Positions 1 through 12,695 of a stretch of 64,000 nucleotides of DNA are shown piece by piece. Every line of letters starts with the position of its first letter. The stretch's first letter is position 1. This DNA comes from Brassica napus (Eukaryota > Streptophyta > Magnoliopsida > Brassicales > Brassicaceae): assembly GCF_020379485.1 (NCBI RefSeq), contig NC_063450.1, positions 45,164,681 to 45,228,680 on the forward strand, read 5' to 3'. The notes under the pieces are model-generated. The model saw only the letters and a list, made by a program, of their open reading frames with translations. It was not told the DNA's origin and did not search any database. The translations under genes were made by a program, and so were the position numbers.

Positions 1-2
1 TG

Positions 3-384
3 CTTCCTTTCTTCAAGTTCTATAGAGGAGCAGAGGGTAAACTTTGTAGTTTCAGCTGCACCATCGCCACCGTAAGCTAATCACATGATCAATCAGCTTT
101 TTATATCATTGGCAATTAGTAGTAGTAAAATTGAATCTCGGATTGTTGCTTTGAAAACGCAGATCAATAAGTTCAAGAAAGCGTTGGACAAGCACGGCAG
201 CGAGAGGTGCAGCCTCGGGCCAGCAAAAGGTTTAGACTGTAAGGAGCTCATGGCTTTAGCGTCCGTAGGGGAACTTAAAATGGATCTGGATTTTTTAACA
301 GTGCATCAAGATGTGTTGCCGTTATCATCAGCTAGCAGCTTCTGTTATGAAACAGAGGAACAGCATCAGAAGATGATGGTATAA
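3..384 (+). CDS. ACHT5: ACHT-type atypical plastid thioredoxin, 3' end only
   Basis: Partial gene: the 5' part lies outside the window. Exon 3-71 reads LPFFKFYRGAEGKLCSFSC and ends ACC before a GTAAGC donor; exon 163-384 follows a GCAG acceptor and reads INKFKKALDKHG, then CSLGPAKGL, ending at a TAA (382-384). The FYRGAEG/CSFSC block is the C-terminal half of a thioredoxin fold, and the KHG..CSLGPAKGL..KEL tail is typical of the Arabidopsis ACHT (atypical Cys-His-rich thioredoxin) proteins of the chloroplast, which oxidise targets such as 2-Cys peroxiredoxin partners. The WCxxC-like active site is upstream and not visible. The choice of ACHT5 rather than another ACHT rests on the neighbouring genes matching the At5g61440 region as I remember it. 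An ATG at 85 opens a longer frame but lies in the intron. Confidence 0.8.
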
Positions 385-592
385 AGAGATGGTCTTTTCC
401 ATGGGGATTCTTATTGATTTTGTAGATATGATTCTTGATTAGTATCATTGTGTTTTGCTTAGCTTCTAGAGTTGGTTATTATAATTTCACAATACTAGTA
501 TCCTAGTAGCAATTCCTTTTAACTTTAAAACATTGAATCTCAAGCATTGGTGTCAAATCTTTGGTCTTCAAATTACATTATTATTATTATTA

Positions 593-2341
593 GAGTTATT
601 AGTAATTTAAACCTCCAACTATTTTCAAATCGGATGAAAAATTCAACTAAAATTTTATGTTTTTAAACCTTCAACTATTAAACCGTTAATGATGTAAACC
701 TTCCGTTAACAAAATCGTTTTTTTTAACTGAGTCTCGTTAAATCTAAACGCAGTGTTTCATGTGATCCCAAAACGACATGAGGTTCTTATAATCAATAGA
801 TATTTTAGTGATTTAAACCTCCAACTATTTATAAATCAGATAGAAAACCCCCAACTAAAACTTTATGTTTTTAAACCTTCAACTAAACCTTTAATACTTT
901 TAATCCTCTGTAAATAAAGTCATATTTTCTGAAGGGAACTGTTAAATTGATATCAAGGTAGGATGGACTACATCCCTGTCCACATTACAAGAATGCCCCT
1001 TGGCGAGTTTTTACCTAGATATATATTTTGTGTCACTGTTTAGGCAAAATAAACACAGACAATATATTAGGGTTTTAGAAGCTTAAGGTTTTGGAGAGAA
1101 GATCAAGAACTCATTCAATGCATTGTATTGGAACTCCGGTTTATCTATCTCTAATTTATCATGCAGTTCCTTCAGTTTATCTTTGTGTTTTTTTTTAATT
1201 ATTTATGAGTAGTAACCTTGTTAGATTAAGGGCCTGACTAGTTCAAACGCAGCGGTTGCGGGAGTTTGCGGATGCGGATGGTTGCGCTTTCTAGCGGTTT
1301 TAAGAGATTTGTACGACTGGTTCTGTGGTTAGAAATTGGTGCGTTTACGGGATACTTATGACTGGTTAACTACCAAATGCAGTAGCGGTTAAATAATAAA
1401 TTAACAATATTTATATTTTATATAATTATAAAAATATCAAAAAATCATAATATTATAATAAATATAAAAGTTATATTTAGAAAGTTATAGTTTTGAATTT
1501 TTTTAAATTATAGAAAATATTTTTATTTTAAAATTTTATAATATTAATTAAAATTTAATAGATATATTTTAGTATTTTATAATTTCAATTTAAATTTTTT
1601 ATTGAATATTTTTATTTTTGTATTTATATTGTTTTTTTTTAAATAAGATTTTAGGATTCGAGTTCTAGGATTGATTAACACATGCACTCAGCAACTACAT
1701 CACAATTAGGATTCCCTTAACCTGAAAGTATAGCTTATATCTTATTCTCTGAACTCAACCAATCTATTTTATTTATTGCGTATCATTATTTACTGTCTTA
1801 ACCAATTACCTGTCTGGCTTAATCTTATATTTAATATGTTCTATTGTGTTCCCACGCTCTCTATGGATTCGATTCCCAAGTGCTATATCCGATGTCTTAT
1901 CTGAGAGAGTTGACTCTAGGGTTAATTTGAGCTTATCATCATTACCCATTGATATAGAGAGGTTTTAAGCATTTCATGTCGTTTATGTAACGGTTCCCCG
2001 TTTAGAAAAGATGATTTTGTTTACAGAGGGTTAAAAGCATTAAATGTTTAATAGTTGAAGGTTTAAAAACATAAAATTTTAGTTGTGGTTTTTCCATCCG
2101 ATTTGAAAATAGTTGGAGGTTTAAATCACTAAAATATCGACTGATCATAAGAACCTCGTGTCGTTTTCGTGATTACATGAAACGCTGCGTTTTGATTTAA
2201 CGGGTCTCCGTTAAGAAAAACTGGTTTTGTTAACGGAAGGTTAACAGTATTAACGGTCTAATAGTTGAAGGTTTAAAAACATAAATTTTACTCGGAGTTT
2301 TTTCATCCGATTTAAAAATAGTTAGAAATCACTAATAACCC
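593..2341. mobile_element. Non-autonomous TIR element, MULE-like, with repeated terminal modules
   Basis: The outer ends are inverted: 593 begins GAGTTATTAGTAATTT and the other end, read on the minus strand from 2341, begins GGGTTATTAGTGATTT. Each terminal region holds two tandem copies of a module containing TTTAAACC, CTTCAACTA and a CCGTTAA stretch (about 600-930 on the left, 2030-2330 on the right, inverted). Both flanks are TTATTATTA-rich, compatible with a 9-bp target duplication or with insertion into a TTA microsatellite. Inside I see no intact gene; 1660-1970 resembles the end of a Gypsy-type LTR. Class (Mutator-like) is inferred from long TIRs and the possible 9-bp duplication. Confidence 0.6.
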
Positions 2342-3050
2342 TTATTATTATTATTATCTCAAACTTGTGGTTTGACAATCTAGATCTTGGAATAAGATCT
2401 TTAACTATATTCCAGGAGCACGATTCAGTATATAGTTATATGATGAAAGAAACTGTTAATGTTTAGATTCACAATCATCTGGTCCAAAAACATGAAAAAG
2501 CCTAAGTATGTCAAATTGTTGGAAAATATATCATTAACAGACAACGAATGTATAATTTTAAGAAGTGCTTTTAAACCTCAGCATCAAGATTGTAATCACA
2601 TATGTTTTTACACATCAGATCTGATGATTATTTGAATTCCATCATTGGTTAAAAAAAGCCACTTTCAATCAAAATCAAAACAAAGCGAGTTGGTTTAATG
2701 CATCAGAGAGATTCCCATTAAAGACTAAAGTCAACACAGATTATTTCTGATGTCCCTGTCTGTTTAATCTTCACTTGCAAATAACCATCAAGTCCACTTC
2801 ACAAAGAATAAAAAAAAAACCGTCAACCAAGGTCAGATGATACTCGGTAGAAAAAAAGACTTGAGCTTTAAAAAACAAAACAAAATCCTACAGTACTCAA
2901 GATATAAGCAGGATTTTGATGAAGAAACAGGTTTAGGACAGAACAGAGACTGGAAGTTACGGTTATGGCGATGTTCGCTCTTGTACTTATAAAGAAGATT
3001 TAGGAGGAAAGGGGGATGTAAGTATGTGATTTATTTAGCTGTTATCAAAA
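2342..3050. other. Intergenic, nothing recognised
   Basis: AT-rich spacer between the TIR element and the tRNA gene. No open frame with family similarity and no clear repeat was seen. Confidence 0.5.
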
Positions 3051-3123
3051 GGGGATGTAGCTCAGATGGTAGAGCGCTCGCTTAGCATGCGAGAGGTACG
3101 GGGATCGATACCCCGCATCTCCA
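3051..3123 (+). tRNA. tRNA-Ala (anticodon AGC)
   Basis: A 73-nt cloverleaf. Acceptor stem GGGGATG pairs with CATCTCC (one G-U pair) and A73 is the discriminator. A box TAGCTCAGATGG, anticodon loop TTAGCAT with anticodon AGC, and B box GGGATCGATACCCC (T arm) are all present. A T-run at 3126-3130 fits a Pol III terminator. There is no intron and no encoded CCA beyond the discriminator context. Confidence 0.96.
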
Positions 3124-3529
3124 TATTTTTTACACATCTTCCTTTTGATTTTCGTAAATGAAATAATGATTAATCACCACAGAATTGATTTGTTTGAAAG
3201 CATCCCCATAGAACCTTTAAGAAGACATCATAAATATTTGTTACTTCCACAAAGTGCAAAATAATCTTGGAAGCTATAACGTGTACTATGCAAAGAAGCA
3301 TCTGAATCATTCATGTTTTCATAAAAAAACAAAAGTTTGTTTATCTAAGATCGGGTCGTCACTGCCACGGAAGTAGCAATTACGATTTAAGACAAGAAAG
3401 TTTTGTCCGAAGCGAAGACATGTTGGTACATTTATAGAGTTCTAAACTCGATTGTTTTCTATAATTAAACTCATTTCCGGTTTCAGATTATACAGGTGAC
3501 AAGAAGCTTCATCCTTAAGAAGATGTAAC
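3124..3529. other. Spacer between tRNA and the 3' end of the P-loop gene
   Basis: Contains the Pol III T-run at its start and presumably the 3' UTR of the minus-strand gene. Nothing else recognised. Confidence 0.5.
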
Positions 3530-5991
3530 TTAAGCCTTCTTCAACACTTCTTCTTTGGCGGGGGTCTCATTCTCTGACGATCGAATCCCTTCCTCAATGC
3601 GCTACAACACAACCACCACGAAGAACAAGGCCACGGTTTTTTGTTTGTTTGTTGAGGTTTAAGACTTTGTAAAGCTTTATAAACTCTTTTCTTACCTGAA
3701 GAAGATAGTTGTGAAGCCAATCCAGCGTCTGTGGGAAAGTGGTGGCCGATATATTAACAACAGTCACTCCCTGTGAATTGAAGGAGCAAAGGTAGTCTTC
3801 AATTGTCTTTAGGTTTGTAATTAGTCTCTCTTTCTCCTAGCAAACAAAACAAGACCAAACAGTGTTCACACCAACTTTCAAGATCAGTTTAGTGAAGGGC
3901 TTGAGGGTTTTGTTTATATACCTTAGATGTATATTTATCTCCACATGTACGGGAAGAGATCCACTCCTCTAGCAAAGCCTGAGGAAGACAACATGATTTA
4001 ACAAAATTCAACAACTGAGAAAGAAAGACTACTTAATGCCTCATAAAAACTTGAATCACCTTATGATCAAACTCAGCCATCTTCAAAACAATAGATATGA
4101 CTATGGGCTCAGGACCAGATTTCGCCTTCCCACTCCCACCTGCAGGCTTCCTCTTCTCTTCGGCTTCTTTTACAGTTTCTTCTGCTCACAGATGAAACCG
4201 AGACATACCATTACACACAATCTAATGCAGAGAAACTTCATAGGAAGAGAGGGAGATGATGAGAATACTATAAACAATACCATCGATTTTACACTGTGTA
4301 ACTTTTTCAGACAGCTCTTCTTCCACAGAAGTCGTCATGGCTTCAGCCTGAGAATGGGGTTCTTCTTCGGTTTCTTTAGTGTTTGAAGAACTTGCCTCCT
4401 CGGGGGAGGTTACATCTCCTGAAGAGTTTGTTTCTTTTCTACTACTCTTCTCAGGATCATTTGATGGAGCTTTGTTCTCATCATTCATTAAGTATATGCT
4501 TGGATCTAAATGTCTTCCCTGTAAGATGATAATTCATAACCAAGGCTTATAAAATAAAACAAGTTTAACAGATGAAATAAAATGATTTTCACAAAGGATA
4601 TATACCTCAATGATAATGGGTTTCCCATCTTTCATTGCTTTCTTCAAATCACCAGCAAGTCCTAAGCAAACAACAACAAAACCATTTGTGATAATGTAAC
4701 AATCCACAAAACACAAAGTGGAAAAAAAACAAAAACAAAAAAGGACCTTTACGAACAATTCTGCATTCTCTACAGAACTCAGCTATGAGCTCCTCTGATG
4801 ATGCGAACTCACGAGTCCATACAGGGGTTGATGTCAAAGGAGCACTAAGATTAAACCAAAAAAAAACAACAATACATTCATCATATGTCAGACTAGAGGA
4901 TAAGAGTGTGACAGATAGAAGTAGAAACTTACTCAGTTGCTGTACGGAGCAGCTCATATACCATGTCAGTCTGTAGAAACAGAAGAGAGCACATAAGATT
5001 TGAAAAAGAAAACGAATGAAGAAGAAGAGGGTATTGAGGGAGTGATAAATACATGTAAGACGTTAGGCAAGTTGAGTCTCTGAGCAAGTTGTGTGGCTAT
5101 TGTTGACTTCCCTACACATGCTGTTCCGCATACTAGTATCACCAGTGGTACTCTCTGATGATGAAATCTATATAACCCCCCCACACAAAAAAAAAAATTT
5201 AAGACTTTGAAAGTAAAAAAAAAAAGATAAGAAAGAAACATAAGTATATATTAGTTACAACTTACTTTGTCATCATATTGTAGCGATTAACGTACTCCTT
5301 CCCGTAACCACGCCGCTCCATAAGCTGCAATTTTGAATCAGAATAGTTTAAAAACGTTTTTCACAAGACCATCTAAAGGTATGTATACACCATACCATAA
5401 ACAAACTGGTTTCCAAATCTTTCTGAGACCTGCAAAAAGCCAAAACGAAGCAAAACTAGTGTTCAAAACAACATCGAGTGAAGACCAAATAGTGTGACAA
5501 AAGAAGAGCATACACATCTAGAAGACTGTTGTCAATCAGAAGCTTCTTGAGCTCAAGAGCAATCTTCACAGCCACATGATTTGGAATCTAAAATCAAAAT
5601 GTTGTGGAGAATCAATTCAGGACTAACCTTAGAAAAATATTCAATTTGAGCTAGAATTGGACAAACCTTAGTAACAGTTAGCATTCTACAGACTAAGAAA
5701 CGAGACAGGACATAGTAGTGATCTGCCTCTCCAAGCCATACCTTAACCTGATAAAGGAAGATTAAATTTTTTTAAAAAAAAATCCTAATTCAAAGTTTCT
5801 GATGAAGAATCAAAAAAATAAAATAAAAAGAATCGAACTTTGACGAAATCGTATTTAGAGGAAGCGTTGCGAGGAGAAGAAGGAACAGAAGAGAATGGTC
5901 TGATGTTGATCTCTCGAGGTGGTTCGTGTTCACCGTTAGGGTTGTTCGTTGTTGATCCTGAAGAGCCAGATGATTCCTCTCTGTCTTTCAT
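3530..5991 (-). CDS. P-loop NTPase related to 2-phosphoglycerate kinase
   Basis: Multi-exon gene on the minus strand, start ATG at 5991, stop TAA at 3532-3530. Exon 1 (5991-5839) encodes a low-complexity Ser/Pro N terminus ending KYDFVK; exon 2 (5747-5667) reads VKVWLGEADHYYVLSRFL; further exons give IPNHVAVKIALELKKLL and LMERRGYGKEYVNRYNMMTK. The Walker A exon (about 5170-5054) has GTACVGKSTIATQLAQRLNL, followed by VLHV/QTDMVYELLRTATDAP and an exon with TSTPVWTREFASSEELIAEF. KKAMKDGKPIIIEG matches the region after Walker A in 2-phosphoglycerate kinase-like proteins. An acidic, Ser/Glu-rich linker (around 4480-4300) precedes a helical C-terminal part ending EVLKKA. In archaea this family makes cyclic 2,3-diphosphoglycerate; the plant function is unknown to me. 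Position fits At5g61450. Confidence 0.82.
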
Positions 5992-6182
5992 CTTCCAGAG
6001 ACGAACAAGTCTTTTTTGCTCTCGATCGGTCCGGATACTATTTTATTACCCTGCTAATGTTTCCGACAATCTGATTACCTTCACTTATTATTTACAGACA
6101 GTCAGCTTTTTTTTCTTTTTCTTTTTTTCTGGTATTTAACTTTAGTATAATGATAATTATTAGCCCGTATTGAGAATTGAGC

Positions 6183-6215
6183 CCATGTTTAGTTGGGCCA
6201 GCCCATAACAATCGT
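6183..6215. promoter_or_regulatory. Site II-like GGGCC motifs upstream of the P-loop gene
   Basis: Around 6180-6215 the sequence has GAGCCCAT, then TTGGGCCAGCCCATAA. TGGGCC/GGCCCA motifs (site II, TCP-bound) are common in promoters of Arabidopsis housekeeping genes. It lies about 190-220 bases upstream of the ATG. Function is inferred from the motif only. Confidence 0.4.
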
Positions 6216-8185
6216 TGTACTAACATGTCGTCATTACTGACAAAGAAAATATGACGTAATCAGTCCTGTAATTAGTAAAATTTTGAGGATTGGGGTTAAA
6301 TAACCATACAATTTTGTTTTAGGGTAAATCTCAGTTTTGTAATTTTTTTCTTATCAATTTTTATGAGATGAATGTATATATACAATGTGATTCCATTTTT
6401 TAGAGATTCAATGTTATATCAAGGCCTGTTACTGTTAATCGCATTTATATAAAAGAGTACACTTTTTCTATGATTGCATGGCAGTGACATATTATGACCA
6501 AAACAAAACTATAGTACAATTTTTAAGTTTTTCATTGTCTCATTGATCCCTGATTACCTACTAGTACTACCTAGTGAAATAGTTTAGGGATAAGCAAGCA
6601 AGTGGCTTGGTATAATTATAATTATTTTAACCTGCACGTCTGTGCAGATATTTTTAAATGTTTTAAATATATAATTTTCATTTTGGTATTATATATTGTG
6701 TAACTCTATAATATTATTGTTTATATTTTTTATTCGGTATTATTAATATATTATGATTTGTTTAATACATTTTACTTTGTTATTGATTTTTATTACTTAC
6801 TAGTATGTTTTCGAGTTAGATACAATAAAATAACAATATGAAATAATCAAATAGATAACCTCCTTCAATATATATTTTTTTCTTTAATTTATACATTTTG
6901 CTATAATACATTTTAAAATTTTATTTATTTATATTATAGAAAAGATATATGTTTAAGATAATTTATATTTATATGTTGTGTTTAAAAATATAATTTAACA
7001 TATATTATTTTAGTATTTTACGAGATTTATTGTTTAAATAATATAGCCCTATTATTTTAGTAAATTTTATATGTATTAGCATCTATCATATCATTTTAGT
7101 AAATTTTATTAATATAAGATTTTTTTTAGATGTTATGATGTTTAGTTTTCTTTTTATTTTTAACTAAGATTTCAAAATATTAGATTGCTTTAATTTTTAC
7201 AACATATGGAGCTTGCTTTTTCGTGGTTCATTTTAAAAGTCATTCTTTATTAACTATGATTTTATCTTTTGTAAAATTTGAAATATTATCATTTTGAATT
7301 TGAATGTTTATTTTCAAAATTTTATATTTTGTCATAAAAACACTGAAAAATTACAATACTATTTTTGAGTTTGGAAGATTACATGAATTTTAAATTTGTT
7401 TTTTGTTACTACATTAATACATTATTTTATAAAACATATTTATATTTTTGGTAATATTTTTTAATTTTTTCCCAACAGATTTTTTTTAATTAAAATTTGA
7501 TTTGTCATTAATATTTTAAACGAATTACTAAAATTTAATATTTTTTCTAATAACATATTTTTAAATAGTATATGAACTAAAAGTTATTATATACTATTAT
7601 ATTTTTGTATATAAAAATTTAAATAATATTTTTTGAGTTTCTAAATAAATAAAAAGAAAATAGATAGTTGTAGATATAAAAGTTTAACCTATGTTAATAA
7701 ATTTATTTCTGTATAAAAATATTATATAGTTTACGAATTTTAACCCATTTTAATGATGAGTGATCAATTATTTAAATAAAAAAATTTAAGAATATTTTTT
7801 TTTTAATTTACGTATTTAATATAGTTTTGTCTTATTTAATTCATATAACACTTCTATTTTATATAATATAGAATAATTATATAATTTATAAAAATAGTAT
7901 ATAATTTTTTATTTTTTTGTTTTATAATAAAATTTTAGTTAACACTGATTTATAACATTATTATATTACCATTTACGAAATTAATTATTAATGTAAATGA
8001 TCAAATATGTCATATTAACTAATTTTATAAGTGGTCCTATTATGATTTTTTAGTGGTTGATAAAAATAAGATATTAAATTAATAGATTAGATGACTCAGA
8101 CCCATCTAAGTGGATATGTAGGATACTATTTAAATCTAAATCATATCATGCTTACCAAAACTGATAATTTTCTAACATAGCTCGA
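6216..8185. other. AT-rich intergenic block, possible decayed Helitron
   Basis: Very AT-rich, with no coding frame. At 6639-6654 a perfect 6-bp stem (CTGCAC-GTCT-GTGCAG) is followed on the minus strand by an AT-rich tail, as in many Brassicaceae Helitron 3' ends. Near 8090, the minus strand reads TCTAATCTATTAATTTAATA, like a Helitron 5' TC end. The required CTRR terminus is not clear, so a Helitron from about 6620 to 8092 is only a possibility. Confidence 0.3.
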
Positions 8186-8347
8186 AATAGTTTTTGTTTT
8201 AGTACCAGGAGATTTTGGGTCGAAGTCCGTAATTCTCCACGCCCGAACCACAACATGTAAGATTAGTTTCGTATCAACGGTCATTCGAACCTGAACCTCT
8301 GACACAATGACCAGAGATCCTTTCTAGTTGAACTAACGACTTCTAGA
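8186..8347 (-). repeat. tRNA-derived SINE (minus strand)
   Basis: Read on the minus strand there is an A-box-like TAGTTCAACTAG (near 8338-8324) and a B box GGTTCGAATGACC (near 8292-8279), about 35 bases apart, followed by a unique body and an A-rich tail (CTAAAACAAAAACT at 8199-8186). This is the plan of a plant tRNA-related SINE. No target duplication was proven. Confidence 0.6.
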
Positions 8348-8597
8348 TCATATATCGGAATATGGCAAAAAAAAAAAGATAAAATAACAAAAAAAGAGAT
8401 AAAATGACAAAAAAAAAGATCATATATCTGAATAGTTTAATCGAAATCTATTGACATTTTTCCTGGATTAATAGGATGGGTTTATGACAATTATATGTAA
8501 TATTAGTTTTGTTGCAGTTTTATTGCAAACATGATTTGATCATACAAATATTCAGGCTTTGTTTTTGAAATTTTTTCAATTGAGTTAATGACAATTT

Positions 8598-8900
8598 CAC
8601 TACAAGAAAACACATTCTTAACGACGAAAATTAACGAGGAAAAACAATCCTCGTAAATTTGCGTCGAGTTTACGACGAATTTACGTGAAAAACTAAAGTC
8701 ATCGTTATTTCCTAGTAACGTAACGACAAAACTGTTTCGTCGTAAAGTGGATGTAACTTTACGAGTATTTTACGAGGAAAAACTATTTCCTCGTAAATAC
8801 GACGTAAACTTTGCGTGGTATTTACGAGGGAATAGTTTACGTGTATTTAGCGAGGAAATTTTTGAATCCACCAACTTTATAGGTGTTACACGTTTTTTTT
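8598..8900. repeat. Left subterminal repeats of the CACTA element
   Basis: Many degenerate copies of a 10-12 base motif (TTTACGAGGAAA, TTACGACGAA and reverse forms such as TTTCCTCGTAAA) fill this stretch. In En/Spm such motifs bind TNPA-like protein and are needed in cis for excision. Confidence 0.75.
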
Positions 8901-9031
8901 GCCCACCTAATTAATTTTCGTCGTAAATTCATAGCAAAATTACAACTACCAGATTCGAATTTTCCTATAAATATGGATGTTTAAACATCATTTTAAACAC
9001 ACCAACAACAAAAAACGTGAAAGAAAAAAAA

Positions 9032-12000
9032 ATGGCTGGCTCCGGGAATATTTACGAGTTGCGGAAGTGGATGTATATGCATAGAGATGCTAACGGGAGA
9101 GTGACGAAAGAATACCTTGCGGGTCTGGAGACATTTATGCATCAAGCAGATTCAACACCGCTCGCCCAAGAAAGTGGTAAGATGTTCTGTCCTTGTCGGA
9201 AATGCAACAATTCGAAACTGGCAAACCGTGAAAATGTTTGGAAGCATTTAATAAATAGAGGTTTCACGGCAAATTACTATATCTGGTTTCAACATGGAGA
9301 AGGTTTTAATTATGATCAGAATGAAGCTAGTAGTAGTAATAGCAATTTTCAGGAAAAAGAACCGGTTGATCATCATTTGCATAATGAACATAGTTACCAG
9401 CAGGAGGAGATGGTAGATTATGATAGGGTTCATGATATGGTAGCTGATGCATTCGTAGCTCATGATGGAGATGAAGAACCTAATATAGATGCAAAAAAGT
9501 TTTACGAAATGTTAAACGCGGCGAATCAACCACTTTACAGTGGTTGTAGAGAAGGTCTCTCTAAATTGTCGTTAGCTGCTAGAATGATGAATATTAAAAC
9601 TGATCACAATCTACCTGAAAGTTGCATGAACGAATGGGCGGACTTGTTTAAAGAGTATTTGCCGGAAGACAATGTGTCTGCTGATTCTTATTATGAGATT
9701 CAGAAACTGGTTTATAGTCTTGGGTTGCCTTCGGAGATGATAGATGTTTGCATCGACAACTGCATGATCTATTGGGGAGATGATGAGAAGCTAGAAGAAT
9801 GTCGATTCTGCAAGAAGCCACGATTCAAGCCGCAAGGACGGGGACGTAATAGGGTACCGTACCAAAGGATGTGGTACCTACCAATTACAGACAGATTGAA
9901 AAGATTGTATCAATCAGAGCAGACTGCTGGAAAGATGAGATGGCATGCCGAGCATACTCAGACGGATGGTGAGATGACTCATCCATCAGATGCAAGAGCC
10001 TGGAAACATTTCAACAAAGTACATCCAGATTTCGCTAGCAATATCCGGAATGTGTATCTCGGATTATGCACAGATGGATTTAGTCCGTTCGGAATGTCAG
10101 GGAGACAATATTCATTGTGGCCAGTCTTTCTTACTCCATACAACCTGCCACCGGAGATGTGCATGCAACGGGAGTTACTATTCTTGACCATATTAATACC
10201 TGGTCCGAACCATCCAAAAAGGTCCCTGGATGTTTTCCTACAACCACTGATAAAAGAGTTGAAGGATTTGTGGTCAACAGGGGTGAGGACGTATGACTGT
10301 TCAACGAAGACGAATTTTACGATGCGAGCGATGCTTTTGTGGACCATAAGTGATTTCCCTGCCTATGGGATGTTGTCTGGATGGACTACACATGGGAGAT
10401 TAGCTTGTCCATATTGTAATGGAACGACAGATGCGTTTCAACTGAAGAATGGTAGGAAGACAAGTTGGTTTGATTGTCACCGTCGATTTCTTCCCATTGG
10501 CCATCCTTACCGAAGAAACAAGAATTTGTTTAGGCACAAAAGGGTTGTGAGAGACACTCCTCCTCCATATCTAACTGGAGAACAAATTGAAGCGCAAATC
10601 GACTACTACGGAGCTAACGAAACAGTTCGTTGGGGTGGTAATTGGCATGTCCCTCGTAATATGCCAGATTCTTACGGTGTTCATCACAACTGGCACAAGA
10701 AGAGTATATTTTGGGAGTTGCCATATTGGAAGGATCTTCTTCTGCGCCACAACCTCGATGTGATGCATATAGAGAAGAATTTCTTTGAGAACATCATGAA
10801 TACAATATTGAATGTCCCAGGGAAGACAAAAGACAACATAAAATCGAGGTTGGACTTGCCGGATATTTGCTCAAGAAGCGAGTTACATATTAAAAGCAAT
10901 GGACAAGTTCCCGTTCCGATATTCAGATTATCTTCAGAAAAAAAGTCGGTGTTGTTCAACTGGGTGGCATCAGAAGTGAAGTTCCCCGATGGGTATGTTT
11001 CGAATCTCTCTAGATGTGTTGAAAAGGGTCAAAAGTTCTCCGGGATGAAGAGTCATGATTGTCATGTATTTATGCAACGACTACTGCCCTTTGCATTTGC
11101 GGAGCTACTTCCAACAAACGTACATGAAGCACTTGCAGGTACGTAGTGTATTATATCACAATAATTTACAAAATAATATATGACTAACAATGTGTTTAAT
11201 TTTTTTTGAATATAAAAGGCATTGGAGCATTTTTCAGGGATCTGAGCACACGCACTCTTAAAGAAGAAGTTGTGGAACAGCTTCAGGAGAACATTCCCAT
11301 CTTATTGTGCAACTTGGAGAAGATATTTCCTCCCGGATTTTTTGACGTCATGGAGCATCTAGCTGTCCACCTCCCATATGAGGCATTGCTTCGTGGACCT
11401 GTACATTACGGATGGATGTATCAGTATGAGCGAGCCATGAAATATTTGAAGGGAAAAGCAAAGAACCTCGCCAAAGTTGAAGGTTCTATAATTGCTGGAA
11501 GTTTGACGGAAGAAGTTTCTCACTTCACATCGTACTACTTTGCGTCAAAAGTACGTACACGGAGAAGAGCTCCAAGAAGATATGATGATGGTGGTGTTGC
11601 GCCAACATATGCAGTTGCTGGTGTTCCAGACATCTTTAGCCAGATTGGGCGACTCGGTGGGAAGTGTAAAGAGGTTTGGTGGTCGAGTGAAGAAGACGCT
11701 CATAGTGCACACACCTATATTCTACTCAATTGCGAAGATCCATTGATGCGTTATTTTGAAAGGTAACATATATTGACACTTCGAAACACATATAAGTATA
11801 ATTAATTGTATAATTGCGAGAGATTCATTCCTATAAAATGTGATTTTACAGCCTATTTGTTTCTCAAGTCGAAGAAACATTTCCTGGTATATCCACAAGT
11901 GACGTAGACAAAAGGAAAGATCAACACTTCATTAAGTGGTTGCGGAATCAGGTATTAACTAAAACTTTTTTTTCATACATTATCTGTATTTCATTAACAT

Positions 12001-12695
12001 TCTCTTTATTTTTGCAGGTTGATTATGACGACGACGATGCAGATTATCCTAAGTGGTTACACGAAGTAATTCAATCTCCACTTGTAAAGGTCACCACATC
12101 ACAGATGTATTTCACACGAGGCTATACTTTTCATACATATGACTATGGTAGACAGCGGGCGACCAGTAACTATGGAATATGTGTGAAAGGGGAAACAGAT
12201 TTCTACGGGATCTTGACGGAGATTATTGAAGTCGAATTTCCAGGGATACTGAAGCTGAAATGCGTCCTCTTCAAATGTGAATGGTTCGACCCCGTCGTCA
12301 ACAGAGGTGTTCGGTCTAACAAATTCGGTGTAGTTGATGTCAACGGTGGACGAAGGTACAACAAATTCGAGCCTTTCATCTTAGCTTCACAAGCAGACCA
12401 AGTTAGCTTCCTTCCATACCCTCGGATGAGAGATTCAGGTATAAATTGGTTAGCAGTGATCAAAGTTACACCTCGAGGACGAATCATCAGTGGAGAAGAA
12501 CCACCATTGCAAGAAGAACAGATAAATGAAGTCGAGGAACCTGAACAAGAAATTGATGACATCCTTCTCATTGATCCGCATAATCACGAGTACGAAGATC
12601 TTACCGATGATGCCACAGACGAAGCTGTTGAAGACGAGTTTAATGAAAATGATGATGTTTCTAGTGATGACGAGAATGTCGATGTATCCGATTGA
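9032..12695 (+). CDS. CACTA transposase (TNP2 type), 4 exons, about 1142 aa
   Basis: Exons 9032-11138, 11219-11762, 11852-11951 and 12018-12695 join in frame at GT/AG sites; stop TGA 12693-12695. The first true ATG is at 9032 (MAGSGNIYELRKWMY). N-terminal transposase-associated domain: FCPCRKCNNSK then WKHLINRGF. A second Cys pair occurs in ECRFCKKPRF. The catalytic Transposase_21 region includes VYLGLCTDGFSPFGMSG, LTPYNLPPEMCM, LIPGPNHPKRSLDVFLQPLI and LDVMHIEKNFFENIMNT. Exon 2 matches the DUF4218 region (LLRGPVHYGWMYQYERAMK) and exon 4 the DUF4216 region (FYGILTEIIEVEFPG, then RRYNKFEPFILASQADQV), ending in a long acidic tail. This is the usual domain order and length of plant CACTA transposases. 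No frameshift was seen, so it may be active; expression is unknown. Confidence 0.93.

Noticed and set aside
85..162. ATG at 85 as start of a small gene
   Set aside because: The stretch is an intron between two exons of the ACHT gene; the thioredoxin frame continues across it by splicing.
12203..12571. Minus-strand frame over the transposase last exon
   Set aside because: Shadow of the plus-strand DUF4216 exon, which has the clear family match.
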